Below, in pieces: positions 35,575 to 47,189 of a stretch of 64,000 bases of DNA. Position numbers and translations under genes: made by a program. Positions within the stretch are counted from its first letter, which is position 1; every line of letters begins with the position of its first letter. The DNA is from Melampsora larici-populina 98AG31 (Eukaryota; Basidiomycota; Pucciniomycetes; Pucciniales; Melampsoraceae): positions 406,001 to 470,000 of the forward strand of contig NW_006768829.1 of the NCBI RefSeq assembly GCF_000204055.1, in the 5' to 3' direction. The notes beneath the pieces are model-generated. The model did not search any database and was not told the origin of the DNA. It saw only the letters and a program-made list of their open reading frames with translations.

Positions 35575-38500
35575 AGTACATAATTGACCCTTGATACAAG
35601 TCACAGCATGAGATGAGCAGGACTGCGTCAGGCTGCGTTCTTGACTCAGCTGAATCCCATGCAATATATGTACTCGGTTTAAATAATCTTTGAGATTTTT
35701 CTCTGTACTAGTGCTGGGCTCATTCAACGATAAATACCAGGCGCAGATTTCTCGGCCTGTGTATTACTAAAACGAGTCCTTTTTCACGTTTGATCCCATT
35801 CTCATCTCTAAATTGGTTATTTATCCATTTGAGACGCCATACGCCATCTGATTAGCAAAATTCTCGTTTTCTTCTTGTCGTGCCTCACATAGTTTCAGTG
35901 AGGCACTACTTTACGCATCCATCTATCATGAGTGTATGATGAACATCTATCCTTAGTCCGTAAGGGTTGCATTGCATAGTAATGAGATAAAAAGGTCCAT
36001 TTTGGGACCTCCTGGTATTCTTACTATTCAAGCTCTTTCTTGTCCAACATTCAGGGTTTTGGCCATTTGAAATTGATTTCTCTTGCCCTTCTGTCCAAAT
36101 ATTCTTGCCCGCATGAAGTTTGCCGTCTTGGATCACAGCAAAGAGCTATGGCTTTTGGGAGTTCCTTTCCGTGTGTATATATATGTATGTCTTCGGCACA
36201 ATTGGGTATTCCATCCTCCTCCGTCAAACAGCTCTCGAAATCTATATCTGTGTGGTAAGGTTTTTTGCTATTGTCTGGGTAGCTATTTTGTTATGATTTT
36301 GACAGCTTATATCCTTTGTTGTAGCTACCTAAAAAAATCCTAAAAATTTAATCTGGTATGTTACTTCTTTCCATTCCATTGTTTCAAATGTCTATGAATA
36401 ACCAATGGTTTTTTCAGGGTCCTCAGTAGAAGTTGAACATGTTGTTGCAAAATTATCGAGCTTGAAGATAGATGAGAGGAAGGGAAATTGAAGATGGATT
36501 GGTGTGAGTTAGAAGGAGTATGTATGGTGATATTGGACGCTAGGGCACAAGCTTGCAGCTCAGCATTCACACTGAGCTTTCTTTCATTGGACATCTCAAA
36601 TCAGGCGCACTGGTGCACAGAAATTTGACCCAATATTTTGCCTCACCCCCCCTTGTGTGAGGGGTGTGTCCCCCTTGAAATCATGTCTTTTTTTTTAGTT
36701 AAGAGCCAATCCATACCATTGAATTTCTTCTGAATGTGTCTACATGGATATATTTTTCAGCTCTAAACAAGACCACAAGTTCATTACAATCAGAGCATCA
36801 AGCAAATAGATCATCATCACTCAGTCTCCAGGCTGCGCCGGGGCTGTCCAGAATAACAATTAAATTGGTCTTTTGAGGAGTACAAGCCAACTTGCTGTTC
36901 TCAAACTCTTGGAAATCAAACAAAGAAGTAACAAATTCACTCTCATCCATAAATAGGCTGTGATCAACAGGATCCATCTGTTCAAAAACCCCATCCTGCC
37001 CCCCGGTGACATAGGGTTCCTTGGACACTTGCACCTCTTGCACCCCCCTTCTTGTCCTCTAGGGTGCAACCAGTGCGTGCCCCCCCAAGCGGTGCACCCT
37101 CACTTCTGCCTCCCACCTGAATCTCAGAGTCAAACATCCAGCATGGGTTTATATAGGTCAGCATTTGATATCCTGTAGCATGTCACATGCACTCTAACTA
37201 AAATCTTACACAGATCACAAATCCAAAAAGCGCTCTAAAAGTGGTTTACCTGCTTTACTAATAAGGCACAAATAGCTGAGAAAAGTATGCCTGGTCCCTA
37301 ATGTTGCTCAAACAGATGTTGGATCTTTATGTATCTACAGCCAAATTGAGAATGACAATTGTTTTAAAAAAAATGTCTCACCGCAGTGGTCAAAACCAAC
37401 CAGAAAGCATTCTTACAGGTTTTGTATTCTTGTATTGTCAAAATGAGCAGAAAAACAAAACTTGATCAAGAACAAAATCAAGTTTTGTGTCATGATGTGC
37501 TTTTCAAAAAGAGAATCATCCTCAAATTGGCTGTACATAGATTTAGCATGATGTGAGCTGATGTGAATTGATGTTTCAGTGATGAATTTATCATCTTCTG
37601 ATGTTTTGGTTATAAAATCTGAAAAATTTGCCTCACATAAGCAAAAGTTCCTTGTTTTTTCTCTTCTTGCACAACTGTGTGCCACCCAACCTAAATTTCT
37701 TTAGGTCAAACTCAATGGAACTAAAAAAGTTGTCCAATTGACAATCTCTCAATGTTTTTGAGATTCAATGCTATGGAAATTTTCAAATGGTTTTGGGTAG
37801 ATGCCATCCCATTTTTGAAACTTCAATCAGATTTAAAAAAAGTGAACAATTGGCTGTGCTCTCAGATTTTAGAAAAAAGCCCAGTGCTACACCAGTCTTG
37901 ATGTTGAGCACTATAGAGGGCTCTTCCTCTTGACCTGTAACTGATGTCAAGGGTGTGACACTGTTTTTCTTGTGTTCAAAGAGGGAAATTTGTGTACATA
38001 GGCATTATGAGCTCTGGTTCAAAGAAGGCAAAACTTCAAATTAATAATAATTACCAGCTCTCACCTTGCAGCCATAGGTGAAATCTATGTGCATGTCCCC
38101 CCCTTTCCAAGGCTAGCTTTTTGATGCTGCAAGATATGTACCGCTGTTCACCTGAGCTCAGATACATGATGTACATAAGACATTCACATTTCTGTCAAAG
38201 ATGCATTCCTTTCTCTCAGGGTATACATAGATTTATGCATGATGACCAGGTGGCTATCATCATTGTTGCCAAGACTTGTCATAATGCATGAAATGTTGTA
38301 TCATGGCCAAAATGTGTCTCATTAAAACCGCTTACTTTCACTCAAGTTTGATATGAAGATAGATGAAGATACAATTTTTGATATTCATTATTCAATAGAA
38401 TTGTCTTTTGATTACATGTTATTTTCTACACATATAGACTACTGTTTAAAAATGCCAACCTTGTTTTGTAACCCAATTAGCTATCTTTAAGTCATATTGT

Positions 38501-38888
38501 GGGTGGTGATTGAAGGTTTTAAGCAGAAAGCCTGCACTGTGTATGTATGGTGCTTTCTCATTCAAAAGCGCACCCTGACTCCCTTTGAGGCAGAAGAAAT
38601 GAATATCTTGTGCATTTCAACAATCAAAAACTAGACAAACACAGGTTCAAACAGGAAAAAAAGGAATAGCTTCCTGTGTGAATACAGGAATTCACGGGAT
38701 GCACCCAAGCAGTTGATGGTGATTTCTTTGTAAAAATCTTACCAGAACAATACATATGATATCCAAAGCATAGAAGAAAGAAAATCAAAAGGAAAATCAA
38801 ATGAAAGATGATATCACTCTAACAATGTCAAACATCATGGTCATAGTCTCTTGAACAGTCTCTATCAGGGTTTACATAATGAACTCCA
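35575..38888. other. Spacer between the retroelement and secreted-family paralog 2
   Basis: The first part (35.6-35.7 kb) shares a GCTGCGTTCTTGACT...GCTGA stretch with 40.88-40.92 kb, so it is probably the displaced upstream spacer of paralog 1. The remainder is AT-rich with short frames only. A minus-strand frame at 36,798-37,043 and C-rich tracts at 36.64-36.67 and 37.04-37.1 kb belong to nothing I recognise. No gene is supported. Confidence 0.4.
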
Positions 38889-40360
38889 TCATTTGTGAGA
38901 TGTCTTTCTTCCAAGTTTTGAAAACCAAGCAAACATATTTTTGAAAAAGTTTATGAATAACTTGCCAAGATGCTTCATTTTCAGGGCTTTAAGATTTAGA
39001 TTATGGTTCAAGGTTAGTCAGTGCTAATCATCTAAATTATTTCTTGATAACAAAGGGGACCATTCTCACCTGCAGATCTCAATAGATCAGTCCTTGGCAA
39101 TACTCTCTTGGCACTCCTCAAAGCCTTTTTCTCAGCTTCTCTAACATATTTTTCAAATTCCTTCATTGTTTCCTCATCCTCCTTCCATCCCAAATTCTTG
39201 GGATGTCGCTTTGCTTGGTTTTTGATGAATTGTCTTTGAGCAGCCTTCTCTAGGCTTGTAGGATCAGTTGGCTCTCCTGTTTCTTTTGCCTTTTCTTTCA
39301 CTTCTTCCATTGCTTTTGTCCACTTGGCATCCAACTTTTTTTGGCTCTTGAATTCCAAAGCCTGTAATTTGAAAAACTTACTCAAATAGTCATGCATCAA
39401 ATCTTCTTGTGCTTCCCATTCAGCCAAGTTTTGTTGTACCTTTTGGTCAAAGAGGGATGCCTTTTTGACATATTCTTTGTTGGTGAGCTTTGAGAGTGCT
39501 TCTGGTGTGAGTGATTCTTTGGAAACCAGATTTTTAGCCTCTGTCAAAGTCTTTTGATAGGCTTGATTATACTGATCTTTGGAATCCACAGAATTGTGAA
39601 AGTATGCTCCAGATGGTTGTATTCCTGCCTCAGTGAAAGGCTTTTGTTCAAATTTGTGATCCATTGTGGTTTCCAGAAATTCTATCTTTGACTTTTCTAA
39701 CTCTCTCTCCTTCTGTGCTATGTATCCAATAAGATCACTATCAGAAAGTCCTTGTACTTGAGCTACATTGAGGAATTTCTTTTTCCCATCAACAACATTT
39801 GGTTCTGGATTAGGGACCCCTTTAGATTTCACAGCTCTACTCTCCTCAGATTTTGGAGCAGTTTTGAGATCCTTCTTTAGTCCTTTTCCATCTTCTACAT
39901 CCTTAGTAACAGCATTTCCTACCACTTCTGGAGTCATTTTGGTATCCCTGGAGCCGGTTTGTGAATGGTGAAGAGCCTCGGCAGTCTCAAGTTTGGTACC
40001 TATGAATCACCAAATGATTTAAGCAAACACGTCAATGAAAGTTAGAAAATTTAATGAGAACTTCAGTACCATCTGGAATTGGTTGTGACAGATCCTGGGC
40101 TACCCTAAGATCCTTTAACCCTGCTTAGATCATGAAATATACAAAAAATCAGCTGATGGTTATAAACAGGAGACTCGAAAACAGCTGTTGTACACACCAT
40201 CAGCTCCATTAGAAGGAGCTGTAACGCCTTTAACGTCTTCTGCCAAAAGTATTGTGTCTTTTGGAAGAGAAGGATGTCCCTTAACACAGAAATTCACATT
40301 GGCGATGGCCCATAGTAAGAAAATTTCTTTCAACTTGGACTTTGAAGGCTTCACCATCAT
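38889..40360 (-). CDS. Secreted lysine-rich coiled protein, paralog 2 (effector-like), 413 aa
   Basis: Four exons in perfect frame: 40,198-40,360; 40,070-40,120; 39,070-39,999; 38,889-38,986. The start is an ATGATG at 40,360. The signal peptide (KPSKSKLKE, then IFLLWAIANVNFC) matches paralog 1. Exon 2 is again 51 nt. Exon 3 carries NLVSKESLTPEALSKL and a helical Lys/Glu-rich body ending RSAG. The last exon encodes the conserved tail (LFINFFKNMFAWFSKLGRK). It is 105 residues shorter than paralog 1, mostly in the first half of exon 3. Phases and the branch site GACTAACC are the same. The shared architecture and conserved tail argue that both genes are expressed and under selection. Function unknown; secreted, probably host-interface. 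Confidence 0.82.
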
Positions 40361-40639
40361 GAATGAATCAATGCTGATTGGGTGTATCTCCAATCTTTTG
40401 CTTCTTAGAGGTACGTTTAGCTAGATATTTAGTAAGAATACTGTTTATCAGGGAAAATGATTATTTGAAGACAGGTGGATGAGAGCAAATGTAAAGAATG
40501 TAATTGGAAAGGAATGTAAATGATGAATCCAGCTAGAAAACGATGAAAAAAGGCCAAAATGAAGGTGTATAGCTAGTGTTTAATCATCTGCTCTGGACGG
40601 CAAGTGGCAAATTGAGGAAAAATGTGACCAAGGAATTGA

Positions 40640-40667
40640 GGGGGGTTAGGGGTTAGGGGTTAGGGTT
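40640..40667 (+). repeat. Short interstitial telomere-like repeat
   Basis: The stretch reads GGGGGG, then TTAGGGG twice, TTAGGG and TT. Fungal telomeres are usually TTAGGG. It sits directly before the first copy of a 150-bp direct repeat. It is short, so chance or a healed break are both possible. Confidence 0.6.
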
Positions 40668-41096
40668 GCGCAGCGGAAGAACAAAAGTTTCACCCCTCTG
40701 ATCAACCTCAACGAAACTCGGTTCACAATAAGATCTCTGCCTACATTTTGTGGCATAACCGCTGATTATGTACATCAATTTCACTCCGAGTAACTTGCAA
40801 GCGGAACTGAAATATACCACAAGTTGTGGTCCACAACAGCCTTTTGGACTATCATGCAGTCAAGACTCAATACAACATGAGTGGAGAAATGCTGCGTTCT
40901 TGACTGATCTGCTGAGGCTTATGGTTAACCCAATCGACGCGCAGCGGAAGAAGAAAAGCTTCACCCCTCTGATCGACCACAACGAAACTCGGTTCACAAT
41001 AATATCTCTGACTACATTTTACGGCTATAGTTCAACCGCTGAATATACCCAACAATTTCAGCCGGAGTAACTTGCAAGCGGAACGGAAATATACCA
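40668..41096 (+). repeat. Two direct repeats of about 150 bp upstream of paralog 2
   Basis: Copy 1 (40,668-40,818) and copy 2 (40,939-41,096) both begin GCGCAGCGGAAGAA and share TTCACCCCTCTGATC, CAACGAAACTCGGTTCACAA and GAGTAACTTGCAAGCGGAAC. They are 271 bp apart. They are non-coding and lie 5' of the secreted-family gene, in the segment related to 26.8-27.6 kb. Confidence 0.75.
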
Positions 41097-41099
41097 GAA

Positions 41100-42205
41100 C
41101 AGCCTCGTAAACTATCACCCTGCGGTTTGTGACTTGGACGAGGTCGCAGCAAAGTTGAAACGTCAGCAGCTTGCCCCGACAGATTTAAGATATTTATGTG
41201 GATATAGATTGACTGCAATGTGAGTTGGTTGTGTCTCAGATACACCATTCCCTAAACCCTGCAAGATGAGAATCCTGCTTGGTGTGGAGCCTCATAGACA
41301 CTATCAACACATAAATCACTAGTGATCTCATTAAATAGATACAAACGATCAGACTGGCTTTAAGCTGATCCATAATTTGTGCTCGGCAGAATAGTCTGTT
41401 CATGACACACGCGTAAATCGCACTTCTGAAGGTCACATCCACCGTGCTGTTCAAGGCCCTTTCAATGCTATTTTATCGATCTGTTGGTCCTTATAAAGCG
41501 TTTGTTATCGGATTCAAAGCTTCTGAAAAGTCTTGATTTCAAGCTATGTTTCTAATATTATTTATGGAACTTCAAGTGTAGTCAAAGAATCTATGTTCGG
41601 TTGATTTCATGACTCCATTGATCAATGAAGTGAATTTCTTTGTTAGTACGGCAAAAAAAATGCGTTCAAAGCCAAAAACTGTGACACGGATCTAATAAAT
41701 AGAGCAAGTGTTTGCAAAGCTTTTGATCACAATTGGTGAAATCCCCGGTACCCCTTAATCCAGCAACATCGCTCCATTGGATAAATGCTTGAGACTGTCT
41801 GGTTCCTCGCAGCCGCTACTGACACCTCGCAACTACAATATCTTGTACTCCTATGTAGTCGTAGATCACAGGCTCTAATAAGTAACTAAAAGTTGCTCTG
41901 GCACATCTCCTGAATCCCTTCAAGACTGGGATTTTTGAGACTTGGCAATCCCCCCAAAAAGTGCTATGCAATCCTAACCTCCAAAAAAATCATTCACGAA
42001 AAAACTCAACTCTAATGATATCTAAGAGTCGATGACGAGGAGATAGATCACATCTACATATCATATTGCGCATTTGATGGGATATAAAAATACATTGTGA
42101 TCTGCTTATGATCAACTTTCAATCCTTGTCAGAAAATAGATGATTGTTAAATCAATACCGCCCTTTAGACAGTTTACTCTCTTAAGTATAACGAATTAAA
42201 AGAGA
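41100..42205. other. Spacer, end of the duplicated block
   Basis: The 41.16-41.45 kb part matches 27.23-27.5 kb (see the duplicated spacer). From 41.5 kb to the 3' end of the WD40 gene I see no gene. Confidence 0.4.
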
Positions 42206-44355
42206 TTAATTTGAATGTTGTAAATTTTTAAAATTTAACCAATCTAAATGAAAATCATCAAAAGAAACCAAAAAACCAATCCCATTTTGAAACTCAAATC
42301 TTTTATCGAAGAAACTCGAATGATCCGAAAAATGATGAAAAAATGTAAAAGAAGAAACTCGATGAAACCCAATTTGATTTAAATTTAACTTCAACAAAGG
42401 TAAAAGTCCATGATCATCAAATCGATTTGAATGAAAATCCCATGTTCTTATGATTTGATCATCACCTAATAAAGATAGATATGAATCATTAATTAAGTTT
42501 GGAATTGATAATTGTGAATCATGTGAATTTTGATGGTTCGAAATCGTGATTAATGGATCTGATTCTTTTCCATTCACTTTAAGATACCTTAAATCATGTA
42601 TCTTTACATAACTTGAGAATCAGAACAAAATAAAGTAAATCAGGTTTGTTTTCAAAAGTCAATAATTAAGGATTTGAGGTTTGGGATTTCAATGAAATTA
42701 ATGGATCCAAGAGAGGGAAATTAACTTACTTTCCTGAACCTACAACTAATAATTGATTCTTATCAGAAAAAGATTTCACATGATAAATTGATCCAGGTTT
42801 AGTTAAAATACAATATGGTGATTTATTTGAATTTCGATTCTGAAAATCGAAAACAAGAAAAAGTTAAAGAAAAACTTTGAGAAGATGATAAATTGGAATT
42901 TAGGAAATGAGAGAAGAGAATTTAAGAAAGAAAGATTACCTGTTTAATAGGTTTAAGTCTTTGATCGATTTGTAAAACTTTTCCTGATCTTGTTCCTCCT
43001 AAAAAAACATCCTGAAAAACCCAAAATAAAAGCAATCATTAAAAAAACCAATTCAAGAAAGAAAACTAGGAAGTGTATTTTAAGCAGAATTCTTCAAGAT
43101 TGGAAGTTTGAACAAGAGATTGAAATGAAAAGTATAGAGAGATGAGATAGTTATGATGACTTACATTCGAAAGTTGATCAAGTCCAAAAACAGAAGACCC
43201 AGTAAAATAAGAATTTCTTAGAATGAATTCTTCAGAATGATGATCAATAAAATTAATATGTTGATCATCACCTTTGATAAAAACACACACAAAAGAATCA
43301 GCCAATTTAAACCAAAAATCTAAATCGTAATTTGAAAAGTAAAGTAACTCTTGAAAAAAGATTTACCATAGACTCCTGATTGTTGATTTAATACACTTGA
43401 CCAAAGGTTTTGATTTGTGAATTCAAAGATTGATGATCTAAAATACACGAGAAACCACTTCAATTCTCCTTTCATGATTCTTGATGTATTTCAAAAAAAA
43501 ATCGAAAATTACCTTTGTCCATTCATTCCTAATTCTACTTGACCATTCATAGCAGTAAGTCTAAATGTGAAACAAATCAAGAAGATCAATTACCCAACCA
43601 TTTTTAAGCTGATTTAGGAAAAGAATTTAAAAAATCACTCTACTCAACACATAACGATCTCCATCAACTGAAATCGAGGTGATAGGCTAAACCAAACCAA
43701 AAATATCCACCAATCAATTAACGTTTCTTCAAATATCTTTTTTGTATATATTTCAACTTACAGCATTCGGTATGAATTCAAGTTGATTCCAATGTGGAGA
43801 AAGTGAATCCAATTTAGTAAAAGAAGTTCTACCAAATCGATCCGAAATCCAAAGTAATTCATTTGGTTTTGTATATACAATTTTTTGAAAGCTGAATTGA
43901 TTAGGAGTTTGAACTCTTTGAAAATCATTGATAGTTATTGGTTTTTGAAACGCTTGAAGTTGAAGTCTATTATAAACCCCCCAAAAAAATCACACAAGTC
44001 AGTATCCATTGTTTTTTTTCAATTTTTTGGGGGGTTTTGGGTTTGAAATGATGTACGTTAGATGATGATGATGAGAGTTGAATCTAGATAATGAAGTACC
44101 AGGATGTGATTCGTATAACGATTGAATTGAGATTGGAAAATGAGCTCTTAAACGTAAAGTTGATCGATAAGGGTCCGACGAGGTTCGTTTCTTATGAGGT
44201 TTTGGTTTTTTAGTTCTTGAGACTGATTGTTTAGTAGGTATTTCGATTTTTTGATTCGAATGAGACTGAGTTGATGAAGTTGATTTGATTTTTTTAAAAT
44301 ATCGATTTTTCTCTGGGTCAAATTCGTATCCTGGAATCTCAAGTCGTTCTTTCAT
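42206..44355 (-). CDS. WD40-repeat protein, DCAF4-like (DDB1-CUL4 associated factor)
   Basis: The ATG at 44,355 opens MKERLEIPGYEFDPEKNRYF, which matches the N-terminal signature of DCAF4/WDR21 proteins (PGFYYDxEKKRYF). Exon 1 (44,057-44,355) and exon 2 (43,762-43,966) join in frame. About seven further short exons follow, with pieces such as SISVDGDRYV, LWSSVLNQQSGVYG, DVFLGGTRSGKVLQID and VKIHDLR. The last exon carries a clear WD motif (LSLLGDDQIIRTWDFHSNR) and the stop at 42,206. DCAF4 proteins bind DDB1 and present substrates to CUL4 E3 ligases, so nuclear ubiquitination is inferred. The blades are weakly conserved, so another WD40 family is possible. Exon borders in the middle are not all fixed. 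Confidence 0.7.
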
Positions 44356-45100
44356 TCTTCCTTCACTTTCCTGATTCCTAGTTTCTGTTCTCAATCAACG
44401 TTTGCTTTAAGGTCTGATTCCTGATCTTCCCATTTGAATGTTCCCGAATGGTTCGTGTCGACTGTTTCGAGCTTGAGTAAACCAATATTGAAACAACTGA
44501 TCACAAGCTACACATTCGAGAAATTTTTCAATCGGTCATTAAAGTCTAGTCTCAAGTTCTCAATCGGCCTCTCTGCTGTGAGTCGTCGAGGGAGGAAGTT
44601 GACTGCAAAATTTCAACCCCACATTGTAACTCCTCCTGACCTAACTCTTACTGTAATGGACTGTATGTGATACATATATCACTTCTACATAGAACAACGA
44701 AAGGGTCTTTCTCCCAAAAATGACTCGCCAAGTTGAGCTGACAGTTGTTTTATTTCCTTTGCATTTTTCTCCTTCTTGACCACTGGAATTGGCCACCTGT
44801 ACAACAGTGGTCCACAAGGACAAAAATGAATAATTGATACATGTGATTTGAAAGGGTACTTTAAGATATGAACCATCAGAAAGGCCAAGATCCATACATA
44901 TCAAGTTCAAAACCATTTGAGCTCAAAGAGAAATAATGAAATGCAAAAGTATCTCAAGGACAGTGTTAACCACATGAGTCTGACAATACAAAAAATAACA
45001 TACAACCATGGTAAGATAAACTACGCAGCTAGGGCGAGTGGGGCTTGGGCTTACCATGTTCTTTAACATGGATCATCCTAATAGACGGATGTCATGTTAA
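44356..45100. other. Spacer upstream of the WD40 gene
   Basis: It contains the upstream side of the minus-strand WD40 gene. Plus- and minus-strand frames near 44.4-44.9 kb have no motif or splice support. Nothing else is recognised. Confidence 0.35.
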
Positions 45101-45112
45101 TCCTGGGAGAGC

Positions 45113-45855
45113 GAATAAAAAATGAGAGTTGAAAGCTTGACTCACAATTGTTTTCTTGGGATGGATATATATATAAGAAATACTCCTTACAATTATACAA
45201 CGTGAAGCGGACTGTCGAAAAATGATCATGTTATGGAAGTAATATTATCGTAAAATTAATTGGTTGACGAGGTTTAGAGGCTTTAAATGCATCACCTGGA
45301 ACGTTCTTTCATCGCAAAACACTGACCACCGTGTTGACCAAGGGTTCAAAACCTGTGTTATCAGGTTGATTTTATTTAAGCTGTTTCTGCAACACAGACC
45401 CGCCCTCGAGAACGTATCAAAAGGCACATGTTTTGCAGCAAAAAAATCTCTGATATATCATAGCGAGGAATGAATAGATTTCCTGTGAATTCTGAAAGAG
45501 TGAAACCAAAATGAGATTAGAAAACTTGGTTCGCAATTTTTTTTCTTGGAATTAATAAATAGGAAATACTTCTTACAATTGAATAAAGTTGAAGTCACTG
45601 TCAAGAATGAGCCTGTGATGAAAGTATTTATATCTTGTCATTATCGGATTGAAGAGGATTGGAGGCTTTGAATGCAGAACCTCGCACGTTGTTTGGCCGG
45701 AAAACACTGACCATTATGTTGACCAAGGGTTCAATCGAGCCTGTGGTATCAATTTGATTTCGTTTAAGCTGTTTCTACAACACAGAAAAGATCATTTATT
45801 CCAACCTCAAGAACTTCACCAGAAGGCACCTGTTTTCTTGTGAAAACATCTCCAA
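45113..45855 (+). repeat. Two tandem non-coding repeat units of about 385 bp
   Basis: Unit 1 (about 45,113-45,475) and unit 2 (about 45,493-45,855) align over most of their length. Shared blocks include TTCTTGG...ATAAGAAATACT/ATAGGAAATACT, GAGG.TT.GAGGCTTT.AATGCA, AAAACACTGACCA, TGTTGACCAAGGGTTCAA and TTTAAGCTGTTTCT.CAACACAGA. Divergence is substantial. There is no open frame across either unit. Confidence 0.7.
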
Positions 45856-46109
45856 TTATACTGAGAAGCGTAATTAACGCTGAATTTCTTGCCAATCGCC
45901 AATTTGGCTATCGCAGTCTTCAAACAAACTGGAAAAAATATGTTGATCAGCGCTCAGTCTCATCACAAAGGAAAACCTGGTACTGCCGATCACGAAAAAT
46001 GGATACTTCCAATACATTTTAAGCATTATCATACATATTATGTGAAAATGCTAATGAGGCCTGTTACAGGGATGTCAAGGACCGATCAGCTTCAGTTGTA
46101 TTTCTAGAG

Positions 46110-46116
46110 TATAAAA
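46110..46116 (+). promoter_or_regulatory. TATA box candidate
   Basis: TATAAAA lies about 140 bp before the ATG of the small membrane-protein gene and is followed by a CT/CA-rich leader, typical of fungal 5' untranslated regions. Confidence 0.45.
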
Positions 46117-46256
46117 AGCTTACTTTTTGCAAAACGCTTCCTTCACCCTCCTCAACCTCAACCACCACTCAACTCGACCATCCCAAAAACCAAAAAACCT
46201 TCACAACACTTTCTTCAAACTTTCATCCTTCTCTTCAACCTCTTTATCATATCATC

Positions 46257-46783
46257 ATGAATCTGGCTAACATCTTTGGTCATCGTTTTAAAAAAACCCT
46301 CTTTCTTTACTTTCCTTTGAGTTTCTTTTCCGTCATCATCTTGATCTGGAGCCATTGGAAAATCTTTTCTTCAAACAAAGTTCCTTTTTTCTTTCTCTTA
46401 AAATTGATTGTTAAAAATTTTTATATCATTCTTCTTTGTGCTCTTCTCCATTCACATACTCTTTACTCTCTTCTTGATATCCCTCCAAAGAAGTCTTCTT
46501 CCGACACCGAAAACGAAATCGAACTCGGTCCAGTCGCTCCTACTCCAAAACCTCTTGATGTTGTTTCCCCCACTCCTCAAACCCAAACTCCTCAAAACAC
46601 TCTTCCATCCGATTTTGTTGTGATTGATCTAGGTATGTCATCTTTCCTAGTCTTCTTTTTTGTCATGATTTTATCAAGCTTTCTTTCAACTAACTCCTGA
46701 TTTGACAACTGCTTTTAGGTGAAGGTCCCTCAAACTGTGGTCTTCCTGGTCCTCCTCGTCCTTTTCTACATCGCGAAGTCTAA
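46257..46783 (+). CDS. Small membrane protein, 146 aa, function unknown
   Basis: Exon 1 (46,257-46,632) and exon 2 (46,719-46,783) join in frame (phase 1, GTATGT donor, TTTTAG acceptor) to 146 residues. After a short basic start (MNLANIFGHRFKK) there are two hydrophobic segments at about residues 15-32 and 45-65 that look membrane-spanning. The rest is a Pro/Thr-rich, mildly acidic tail ending in LPGPPRPFLHREV. A TATA box and pyrimidine-rich leader precede it. I do not recognise a family; it is probably lineage-specific. Confidence 0.6.
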
Positions 46784-47189
46784 TAAATTTGAGTTTATCA
46801 AGGTATGTATCTCTTCCTCCCGATTCTCCACTTCTTCCAATTTCTTCAACTTTTCTACATTATACTGACAATTCGCTCTACATCTCTGTCTCCTTGTTTG
46901 CAGTGCCTCGATTTCTGAAGTGTTTTTGTAACGATTCCCACACTCTCATTCAGATTTTGAGCTAGTTCAATTTTTTCTAAAAAATTTCAGTCAATTTTCA
47001 TTGAAATTCTATTATAAAGCAGTGATCTCCTGTCTCATAATTATTGGATGTTACTTTTGCTACCCTCCCCAGAGTCCAATTGCTTTTACCAAACGCGCTA
47101 GATGTCGATTCTTGACTTGTTATTCATTTTTCAATTAACTACGTCCCAGAGTCCGTTTTGATTTCCACAGAGATAAGTGACCCAAATGT

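Noticed and set aside
36113..36255. Possible gene start (ATG followed by a GTAAGG donor)
   Set aside because: No acceptor downstream gives an open continuation, and the translation has no recognisable motif.
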